DNA from: Phycisphaerae bacterium
GTDB taxonomy: Bacteria > Planctomycetota > Phycisphaerae > JAAYCJ01
Reading direction: 5' to 3'
Assembly: GCA_015486815.1 (NCBI GenBank)
Contig: WFQY01000249.1
Coordinates: 1-6,326, forward strand
Length of the DNA: 6,326 nt
Positions 1 through 6,109 of the stretch are shown one piece after another. The translations under genes were made by a program, and so were the position numbers. Position 1 is the first letter of the stretch; every line of letters starts with the position of its first letter. Below the pieces are notes generated by a model. The model saw only the letters and a list, made by a program, of their open reading frames with translations, was not told where the DNA came from and ran no database searches.

Positions 1-492
1 ATTTCTCTGCCTGTACCTCGGCCGGTCGGAATAGCTGCATATAACGACAGAATTAGAGTTGAAGTTTCCGAGTTAACAGATATTAGCGAAACGGACATAA
101 TGGAAAAATTACAAAACTACGCTCCGCAGGGAATGTTATTTCATCATATATGGTTAACGGAAAAAAGCGAACTGAGAAGACCAATAGGTATCAAATGGAT
201 AATCTCACTTGAAGAAACTACTATTGACAGGGATAATCTGCGGAAAAAAATCGAACAAATTTCGGCTAAGGATTCCCTAATCATTATCAGAGAGACTCCC
301 AAGAAAGGCAGAAAAACTATTGACGTTAGAGGTATGATACAGGATATTCATTTACAGGAAAAAAGTTTAAAATTGAAGGTCGCACTCGCTCAGACAGGGA
401 CTATAAAACCTACTGAAATTCTGCGGATTTTCGGGCTTGCGGATAAAATAGATCTGAGCGATACTGCGAGAACAAAAATATACTGGGAATAA
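1..492 (+). CDS. Radical SAM-linked DUF2344 protein (TIGR03936-type), 5' truncated
   Basis: The frame is open from base 1, so this is the C-terminal 163 residues of a longer protein; the internal ATG at 100 is not the true start. Visible residues 3-11 (LPVPRPVGI), followed by a stretch reading R-V-E-V-S-E, match the conserved core of the DUF2344 family, where a proline-rich LPVG-type motif precedes a beta strand. Further on there is a D-V-R motif near visible residue 108, as in the family's 'iDiR' segment, and a typical C-terminus ending in an aromatic/acidic tail (YWE). Roughly 50-60 residues of the domain should lie left of the window. Family members are encoded beside, or fused to, an uncharacterised radical SAM protein (TIGR03960-type) and often next to rne/rng, as here. 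The biochemical role is unknown. Whether this copy is free-standing or a fusion cannot be seen. The stop lies 2 bases before the RNase gene. Confidence 0.8.
   Translation: MSLPVPRPVGIAAYNDRIRVEVSELTDISETDIMEKLQNYAPQGMLFHHIWLTEKSELRRPIGIKWIISLEETTIDRDNLRKKIEQISAKDSLIIIRETPKKGRKTIDVRGMIQDIHLQEKSLKLKVALAQTGTIKPTEILRIFGLADKIDLSDTARTKIYWE
485..489 (+). promoter_or_regulatory. Ribosome binding site of the RNase E/G gene
   Basis: GGGAA lies 5 bases before the ATG at 495, inside the last two sense codons of the upstream DUF2344 gene. This placement supports ATG 495 over the next in-frame ATG at 543, which has no comparable purine tract, and suggests translational coupling of the pair. Confidence 0.5.
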
Positions 493-494
493 TT

Positions 495-2180
495 ATGGCG
501 AAAAAAACAGTAAGGACGAAACAACAGAAACAAGAAAAATTAATGCTGATAAATTTCATAAGAGGCGAAGAGTGTAGAATTGCCATACTGAAAAATGGCA
601 AGTTGGAAGAGCTTTTTAGCGAACGAGCGTCTAACGAGTCGCACGTAGGGAATATATACAAAGGCAAGATAACCAACGTCGAGTCGGGAATACAAGCAGC
701 TTTTGTGGATTTCGGACTGGAAAAGAATGGTTTTCTGCATATTTCCGATGTACATCCGCAATATTTCACAAAGGCAAAGCCCGAAGAGGTCAAAGAACGT
801 GTCGGAAGAAAGACGCCCCATCGTCAACGCCCTCCGATTCAACAATGTTTACATCGCGGTCAGGAAGTTATTTGTCAGGTAATCAAGGAAGGCATAGGCA
901 GCAAAGGACCTACACTTACGACGTATATAAGTATTCCTGGTCGATATTTGGTAATGATGCCGGGAATGAATAAATTGGGCGTATCGAGAAAGATAGAAGA
1001 CGAAGAAGTACGAAAGAAGATGCGAGATATAGTCTCGCAGCTCGACCTTCCCGAAAATATCGGATTCATAGTTCGTACCGCAGGCGTTGACAGAACCAAA
1101 CGCGATCTGCATCGTGATTTGAATTATCTCAAACGGTTATGGAAAGTCGTCAAGCACAGAATGAAATCATCAAAAGCACCGGCTGAGCTATATCAGGAAT
1201 CCGATTTGGTAACAAGAACTATTCGTGATGTATATAATTCGGAGATAAGCAAAATTATCGTGGACGACCTCGATGTAGCTCGGAAAGCTCGTGATTTTCT
1301 CGGTATAGTAATGCCACGCCATCAATATCGTGTAGAATATTATGACGAGAAGATTCCGCTGTTCTATAAATATGGCGTCGAAGAACAAATCGGTCAGATG
1401 AATTCCAGACGGGTCGATTTGGAAGGTGGCGGGTTTATTGTAATAGATCAAACCGAGGCACTTGTTGCAATAGATGTAAACAGCGGACGATACCGAAAAC
1501 AAGCAAATGCGGAGCAAACCGCATTGAAGATCAATTTGCAGGCAGCAGATGAAATCGTACGTCAGATGATATTGCGTGATTTGGGTGGCGTGGTAGTAAT
1601 AGACTTTATCGATATGCAGGAAGAGTCGCACAAGAGAGAAGTAGAAAAAAGACTTCGCGACAATCTGCGAAATGACAGAGCGAAAACAAAGGTATTGAAA
1701 ATCAATAGCTTCGGATTATTGGCACTTACACGTCAGCGAATAGGTCCGTCGTTTGAAAGGTCGTTGTTCGAGAATTGCCCTTATTGTGGCGGGTTGGGCA
1801 AGGTAAAGACGCTTGAGTCGGTAAGTCTGGATGTTATCAGGCTGATTCAGCTAGCTTTGTATAATAATAACGTAGATCGAATTGAAATATACGTAAGTCC
1901 GGAAACCTTCGAATATATCCATAACAGCAGAAAGCGGATACTCGTACAGATGGAAGAAGATGCCGGTAAGCATATCAAACTGTCCGTAAACAAGAATCTG
2001 CCCGTAGATAAGGTAGAAGTCAAATGCTTCGATGATCGTGACAGGGAGATATTATTGGAAGACCTTACCAGAGAGATAGAGACGATAGAAAAATCAAGTG
2101 CACGGGTGGAATGGGGCAAGAATAAAGGCCAAACGGTTTCAGCTTTCGACATAGAGGACGAACTCGGCGGAGATTTGTGA
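495..2180 (+). CDS. rng: Ribonuclease E/G family endoribonuclease
   Basis: Cytoplasmic, Mg-dependent single-strand endoribonuclease acting in rRNA maturation and mRNA decay. The 561 residues show the family order: an S1 RNA-binding domain (about 49-143, with GNIYKGKI and AAFVDFG), the 5'-sensor region with RTAG at 194-197, then the DNase I-like catalytic core. The metal-binding residues equivalent to E. coli RNase E D303, N305 and D346 are present as D327, N329 (AIDVNS) and D370 (VIDFIDM). The zinc-link CPYC (C428, C431), which joins subunits in RNase E, is intact, and the small domain follows to about 520. The long degradosome scaffold of E. coli RNase E is absent, so it is RNase G-like in length apart from a basic N-terminus (residues 1-16) and an insertion inside S1 (about 87-120). 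The 'KEGIGSKGPTLTTY' and 'LVMMPGM' segments look planctomycetal. It lies 2 bases after the DUF2344 gene, a recurrent pairing, and 3 bases before pdxB. Confidence 0.96.
   Translation: MAKKTVRTKQQKQEKLMLINFIRGEECRIAILKNGKLEELFSERASNESHVGNIYKGKITNVESGIQAAFVDFGLEKNGFLHISDVHPQYFTKAKPEEVKERVGRKTPHRQRPPIQQCLHRGQEVICQVIKEGIGSKGPTLTTYISIPGRYLVMMPGMNKLGVSRKIEDEEVRKKMRDIVSQLDLPENIGFIVRTAGVDRTKRDLHRDLNYLKRLWKVVKHRMKSSKAPAELYQESDLVTRTIRDVYNSEISKIIVDDLDVARKARDFLGIVMPRHQYRVEYYDEKIPLFYKYGVEEQIGQMNSRRVDLEGGGFIVIDQTEALVAIDVNSGRYRKQANAEQTALKINLQAADEIVRQMILRDLGGVVVIDFIDMQEESHKREVEKRLRDNLRNDRAKTKVLKINSFGLLALTRQRIGPSFERSLFENCPYCGGLGKVKTLESVSLDVIRLIQLALYNNNVDRIEIYVSPETFEYIHNSRKRILVQMEEDAGKHIKLSVNKNLPVDKVEVKCFDDRDREILLEDLTREIETIEKSSARVEWGKNKGQTVSAFDIEDELGGDL
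2169..2173 (+). promoter_or_regulatory. Ribosome binding site of pdxB
   Basis: GGAGA lies 10 bases before the ATG at 2184, within the last codons of the RNase gene. It would be 16 bases from the alternative ATG at 2190, so 2184 is the better start. Confidence 0.5.
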
Positions 2181-2183
2181 ATT

Positions 2184-3356
2184 ATGACTATGGGCATCGT
2201 TAGAATCGTAGCTGACGAAAATATACCATTCGTTCGTGAAGCGTTTAGCTCGCTGGGAAATGTCAAAACGGTAGCGGGTAGGAAAATGACATCAGCGATT
2301 GTTGCGGAAGCAAACATATTGTTGGTACGGTCGGTAACGCGGGTAGATAAAAATCTGCTTGACGGCTCGAATGTTAAAATGGTTGCGACCGCTACCATAG
2401 GCACCGATCATATCGATATGGAATATCTCAATCGCAGAGGTATCGCCTTCGCGTCAGCTGCCGGCTGTAATGCAAATTCCGTGGCGGAATATATCATCGC
2501 TGCTCTTCTTGCTATCGCTAATCGTTATAAAATCTCGCTTACGGGTAAAACGATTGGCGTGGTTGGTGTGGGAAATGTCGGAAGCAAGGTATCAGCGAAG
2601 GCTGACGTGCTCGGAATGAAGGTTCTCAAAAATGACCCGCCTCTTGAAGAGCGCAGTGGGTCGGACGAATATATCGAGCTCGAAGAATTACTCGAACAAG
2701 CGGATTTTGTTACGCTTCATACGCCATTGACTATGACGGAAAAATGGCCGACATTTCACTTAGCAGATGAAAATTTTTTTGCACGATTGAAAAAGGATGC
2801 GTTTTTGTTAAATTCGTCTCGCGGAGCTGTTGTTGACAATAACGTACTAAAAGAGAATCTTAAACGAAAAAAACTCGCAGGTGCTGTTTTGGATGTATGG
2901 GAAAACGAGCCTGACATTGATGTTGAGCTGCTCAATGTAGTAGATATAGGCACGCCTCACATTGCAGGCTATAGTTTTGATGGTAAAGTAGCAGGCACGC
3001 AAATGATTTATAACGCTGTTTGTAAATTTTTAGGAATCGAACCACAATGGAATCATAAATTGATAATGCCCGCCCCTGCTGTACCGATGATCCACATCGA
3101 TAAGACATCGGGAAATATCGAAGCGGACATATCGGATGTAATCAAACAAGTTTATGATATTACCGAAGACGATCGCAGGCTTAGAGAGATAAAGAGCTAT
3201 CTGCCCAACGAACGAGGAAAATTTTTCGATCAGCTTCGCAAAAACTATCCCATCAGGAGGGAATTTTTCAACACCAAGCTCGTCTTTGCGGAAAGCGTAA
3301 ATCCAACTGTCAGATCGATATTGTCAGGATTGGGATTTCAATCGTCGGAGACTTAA
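2184..3356 (+). CDS. pdxB: Erythronate-4-phosphate dehydrogenase (PdxB)
   Basis: Predicted to oxidise 4-phospho-D-erythronate to 2-oxo-3-hydroxy-4-phosphobutanoate with NAD, the second step of the deoxyxylulose-5-phosphate-dependent pyridoxal phosphate route, in the cytoplasm. The 390 residues match the family length. Seen in order: an N-terminal VADENIPF segment; substrate-side motifs ATIGTDHID (69-78) and GCNANSVAEY (94-103); the Rossmann GxGxxG at 128-133, with D151 in the NDPP motif as the likely NAD ribose ligand; and the D-2-hydroxyacid dehydrogenase catalytic set R213 (SSRG), E242 (NEPD) and H259 (TPHIAGY). The C-terminal extension (about 290-385), including RKNYPIRREF, is the PdxB dimerisation domain, which separates it from generic phosphoglycerate or lactate dehydrogenases. 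It sits 3 bases after the RNase gene in the same frame and abuts the acyltransferase gene with no gap. No other B6 gene is visible. Confidence 0.94.
   Translation: MTMGIVRIVADENIPFVREAFSSLGNVKTVAGRKMTSAIVAEANILLVRSVTRVDKNLLDGSNVKMVATATIGTDHIDMEYLNRRGIAFASAAGCNANSVAEYIIAALLAIANRYKISLTGKTIGVVGVGNVGSKVSAKADVLGMKVLKNDPPLEERSGSDEYIELEELLEQADFVTLHTPLTMTEKWPTFHLADENFFARLKKDAFLLNSSRGAVVDNNVLKENLKRKKLAGAVLDVWENEPDIDVELLNVVDIGTPHIAGYSFDGKVAGTQMIYNAVCKFLGIEPQWNHKLIMPAPAVPMIHIDKTSGNIEADISDVIKQVYDITEDDRRLREIKSYLPNERGKFFDQLRKNYPIRREFFNTKLVFAESVNPTVRSILSGLGFQSSET
3347..3351 (+). promoter_or_regulatory. Ribosome binding site selecting the GTG start at 3357
   Basis: GGAGA lies 5 bases before GTG 3357, inside the last codons of pdxB. 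The codon just before GTG is the in-frame TAA of pdxB, so no earlier start is possible, and the next in-frame ATG (codon 51) would remove the membrane segment. Together these fix the unusual start. Confidence 0.6.
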
Positions 3357-3944
3357 GTGAAAGCTATCCTGAAACGATTAGCTGATTTCGTAGCAGGTAT
3401 TATTGTCCTGCCGTGCATATTTTTATATTGGATTTTTCTGCTGTTGTTCGGAGAAGATCGTGCGGTTCAGTGGATATCTCAGCGGTCATCCCGCTGGGGC
3501 GGGGTGATGGGAGAATATTTAAGACGAGCTGTTCTAAGGAATGTACTCGAGTATGTCGGCAGTGATGTGGTCATATCGTTCGGCACGATTTTTTCTCATC
3601 GGCAGGTACGCATAGAATCGGGCGTTTACATCGGTGCGTATTGTGTAATTGGCAGAGCGAATATCGGCTGCGATACATTAATAGCTGACGGTGTGATAAT
3701 TCCGAGCGGTCGATATCAACATAAATTCGAGCGTATTGATATACCGATAAAAGAGCAAGCGGGGAAATTGGAAACGATACATATCGGTCGAGATTGCTGG
3801 ATTGGTTCGCGGGCGGTGATACTCGCGGATATTGGCGACGGCTGCGTAATATCAGCGGGTGCGACGGTCAAAGAAGTGACTGGCAATTATGAAATACTTG
3901 CGGGCAATCCTGCGAAGGTAGTTAAACGGAGAGCAAATCAATAG
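3357..3944 (+). CDS. Membrane-anchored left-handed beta-helix acyltransferase (putative O-acetyltransferase, WcaF/XAT-like)
   Basis: Likely transfers an acetyl or other acyl group from CoA to a sugar during surface polysaccharide synthesis; donor and acceptor cannot be read from the sequence. The 195 residues begin with a strongly hydrophobic stretch (about 11-31), best read as one membrane anchor, followed by an Arg-rich linker. From about 68 onward come hexapeptide repeats of the left-handed beta-helix (VYIGAY, VIGRANIG, TLIADG). A protruding loop with SGRYQHKF carries H122, a candidate catalytic histidine as in xenobiotic and colanic-acid acetyltransferases. A second set of coils (IHIGRDCWIGSRAVI, GDGCVISAGATV) and the typical tail AGNPAKVVKRR at 183-192 follow. 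It starts at GTG directly after the pdxB stop and ends 4 bases before the glycosyltransferase-FemAB gene, which supports a role in glycan modification. Serine acetyltransferase is less likely given the membrane segment and neighbours. Confidence 0.85.
   Translation: MKAILKRLADFVAGIIVLPCIFLYWIFLLLFGEDRAVQWISQRSSRWGGVMGEYLRRAVLRNVLEYVGSDVVISFGTIFSHRQVRIESGVYIGAYCVIGRANIGCDTLIADGVIIPSGRYQHKFERIDIPIKEQAGKLETIHIGRDCWIGSRAVILADIGDGCVISAGATVKEVTGNYEILAGNPAKVVKRRANQ
3928..3933 (+). promoter_or_regulatory. Distant ribosome binding site of the glycosyltransferase-FemAB gene
   Basis: GGAGAG lies 15 bases before ATG 3949, a longer spacing than for the other genes in the run. No closer purine tract or better start was found, and the protein's conserved N-terminus (SDDWGRHPSSSQHL) begins about 12 residues after this ATG. 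Initiation may depend on ribosomes finishing the acyltransferase gene 4 bases upstream. Confidence 0.35.
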
Positions 3945-3948
3945 TAAA

Positions 3949-6099
3949 ATGCACAGCAATCGGAATAGCTTTGTGGTTTTCAGTGATGATTGGGGACGCC
4001 ACCCGTCAAGCTCTCAGCATTTGTTCAGATATATATCGAAGAAGAATAAGGTTTTGTGGGTAAATACGATTGGTATCCGCTCGCCAAAGCCTGATAAATT
4101 CACTCTTTTGAGGGCAGGGGAAAAATTCAGGCAGTGGTTGCATCCCATCAGACGTATTAACGATAATCTTTTCGTGCTTGATTTACCAATGCTGCCGGTG
4201 ATGGGCAGCGGAAAGCTCGCACGTATAAACACAAAATACCTTTCACATAGAATCAAAGAGATAATGCAAAAATTGGATATCGACAATCCGATTTTATTCG
4301 CATCGGTGCCGAATGCAGCGGATTTTATCGGATTGCTGAATGAATCGTGTATTATCTATTACGTGACCGATGACTATTCACATTGGCCAGCTGCTAATGC
4401 GAAGATAATACGAGAAGCTGATAGGAAATTAGCTGCAAATGCCGACTTGATTTTAGCTTGTACCGATGAACTCGCCAAACAATATGAAAACGCTCTTCTG
4501 TTTCCGCATAGCGTTGATTTCGAACATTTTGCTACACCGCAGCTGGAACCCGATAAAATAAAATCTATTCCGCATCCACGTGTGTGCTTCTTCGGGCTGA
4601 TCTATGAGAAAATCGATATTGAAGGTTTATATCAGCTTGCTCGATCTTTACCGGAAGCGCAACTTGTTTTAATTGGGCCTATCAAAACCGATATTGAAAA
4701 GCTTGCATCGTTGGACAATGTTCATCCGTTAGGAGCTAAGCCCTACGATAAGCTGCCGAGCTATCTGCAAGCGATGGACGTTTTGTTGCTGCCTTATGTC
4801 GATGACGAGCAAATCAGACGTAGCGGGCCATTGAAGATTCGTGAATGTCTCGCTGTTGGCAAACCGACGGTAGCAATCGATATTCCCGACATTCGACAAT
4901 ACTCCGATGTAGTCGGTTTATATCAAACGACAGAGCAAATGATAGCACAGGTAAAGAAATATCTCGCATCTGCAAAACCGCTTTGCCAAATGCAAGAAAA
5001 GGTAAAGGATGACACTTGGCAGGACAGAGCGGAACAGTTGCAAAAGCTAATCGATGATATTCTTACCACAAAAATAGAAACCGACCCGCCAGCGTGGGAC
5101 GAATATTTGCGTAAGCATAGGATAAAATCAATATTTTACGATGTACGATGGGGAAAGATAGTTCAGCAGGCTTACGGTAATCGGGTATTTTATCTGAGTA
5201 CCTATCGCAAAGGAGAAGTTGTCGGAATATGTCAGTTTATCGAGCAGAAAAGCAGAATCTTCGGCAGTCATCTGACTTCGCTGCCATATTTCGATGTAAG
5301 CGGCATATTAGCGGACGATGAAGAAACTCTTGGTAAGTTGATTAAAGCGGCAAAAAGATTATCACAATCAACAAATAGTCAATGGTTGGAATTACGTCAG
5401 CGGGAAAAACTACCGAACAGCGAAGCCTTCTCGTCCCTGCCAATGCGCACAGATAAAGTGGATTTGAAATTAAAACTGCCAGCGAACAAAAATGCGTTAT
5501 GGAATCAATTCAAGCCTAAAGTGCGCAATCTAATACGCAAAGCGGAAAAAAATAATCTGCAAACTCAAATAGGCAGCGAAAATCTACTCGGGAAATTTTA
5601 TGATGTTTATCTCGACAATATGCGCAACCTCGGTAGCCCCGCTCACAGTAAGCGGTTTTTCGAACTTATACTCGAAGAATTTTCGCAAGAAGCAAAAATC
5701 ATAATTATTGAACATCTAACAAAGCCGATAGCCGGTGCCGTGATGATAGCGGACGGTGATAATCTGTATATTCCGTGGGCAGCGAGCCTTTGGCGATATA
5801 AACATCTATCCGCTAATATGCTTTTGTATTGGCGGATGCTCGAGTATGCGATCGAAAACGAATTCGAATATTTCGATTTCGGCAGAAGCACACTCGATAG
5901 CGGAACGCATAAATTCAAGAAACAATGGGGAGCTAATGAGTATCCGTTATATTGGTATTATATCTTATCTTCGGATAAGAAAATGCCCGAGCTTCGTCCC
6001 GACAGTAAGAAATATAAATTCTTCGTTGCGTGCTGGAAACGATTGCCGATTTTCGCTACTCGTTTTCTTGGCCCGAAGCTAATCTCAAAACTATCGTAA
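3949..6099 (+). CDS. Glycosyltransferase (GT-B, GT4-like) fused to a FemAB/GNAT PEP-CTERM-type domain
   Basis: The 716 residues form two complete enzymes in one chain. Residues 1-372 resemble GT-B glycosyltransferases of the TuaH-like/GT4 type: N-terminal DDWGRHPSSSQHL (13-25) and WVNTIGI (37-43), a YYVTDDYSHWP segment (137-147), the interdomain RVCFFGLI (211-218), and the donor-site region GPLKIRECLAVGKP (293-306) with E299 as the likely nucleotide-sugar contact. Residues about 378-716 match the FemAB proteins tied to PEP-CTERM/exosortase systems (TIGR03019-like): LTSLPYFDVSGILADDE, a KVRNLIRKAEK helix (524-534), NMRNLGSPAHSKRFFE, PWAASL, NMLLYW, and the strongly conserved FDFGRST (642-648) and GTHKFKKQWG (652-661). 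FemAB enzymes transfer aminoacyl groups from aminoacyl-tRNA in peptidoglycan bridge synthesis; the acceptor in the PEP-CTERM type is unknown. No signal peptide or clear membrane helix is seen, so it is probably cytoplasmic at the inner membrane. It is last in the run. Confidence 0.9.
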   Translation: MHSNRNSFVVFSDDWGRHPSSSQHLFRYISKKNKVLWVNTIGIRSPKPDKFTLLRAGEKFRQWLHPIRRINDNLFVLDLPMLPVMGSGKLARINTKYLSHRIKEIMQKLDIDNPILFASVPNAADFIGLLNESCIIYYVTDDYSHWPAANAKIIREADRKLAANADLILACTDELAKQYENALLFPHSVDFEHFATPQLEPDKIKSIPHPRVCFFGLIYEKIDIEGLYQLARSLPEAQLVLIGPIKTDIEKLASLDNVHPLGAKPYDKLPSYLQAMDVLLLPYVDDEQIRRSGPLKIRECLAVGKPTVAIDIPDIRQYSDVVGLYQTTEQMIAQVKKYLASAKPLCQMQEKVKDDTWQDRAEQLQKLIDDILTTKIETDPPAWDEYLRKHRIKSIFYDVRWGKIVQQAYGNRVFYLSTYRKGEVVGICQFIEQKSRIFGSHLTSLPYFDVSGILADDEETLGKLIKAAKRLSQSTNSQWLELRQREKLPNSEAFSSLPMRTDKVDLKLKLPANKNALWNQFKPKVRNLIRKAEKNNLQTQIGSENLLGKFYDVYLDNMRNLGSPAHSKRFFELILEEFSQEAKIIIIEHLTKPIAGAVMIADGDNLYIPWAASLWRYKHLSANMLLYWRMLEYAIENEFEYFDFGRSTLDSGTHKFKKQWGANEYPLYWYYILSSDKKMPELRPDSKKYKFFVACWKRLPIFATRFLGPKLISKLS

Positions 6100-6109
6100 A
6101 GATTTTTTT
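6087..6109 (+). terminator. Possible weak intrinsic terminator after the last gene
   Basis: AAAACT (6087-6092) can pair with AGATTTT (6100-6106, one bulged A) around a 7-base loop, and the descending arm runs into a tract of seven T (6103-6109). The stem has only one C-G pair and overlaps the stop codon, so it would be unstable. It is listed because the T tract follows the last stop directly; the real operon end may be Rho-dependent or further right. Confidence 0.2.

Noticed and set aside
100..492. ATG at 100 as the true start of the first gene
   Set aside because: The frame is open to base 1, and the codons before 100 encode the conserved LPVPRPVGI core of DUF2344, so the gene starts left of the window.
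1188..1631. Minus-strand frame of 147 codons inside the RNase gene
   Set aside because: It is antisense to the conserved catalytic core of RNase E/G. Its Tyr/Ile/Cys-rich composition fits the complement of coding codons, not a real protein.
1847..2404. Long minus-strand frame of 185 codons across the rng-pdxB junction
   Set aside because: It lies antisense to two well-supported genes, has a Ser/Thr/Leu-rich low-complexity composition typical of antisense shadows, and resembles no family.
5060..5090. Possible sequencing error or lost stop joining two genes
   Set aside because: The frame runs without interruption and both halves keep family-like sequence up to the linker. No duplicated start or frameshift signature is visible, so a true fusion is preferred, although read data could still overturn this.
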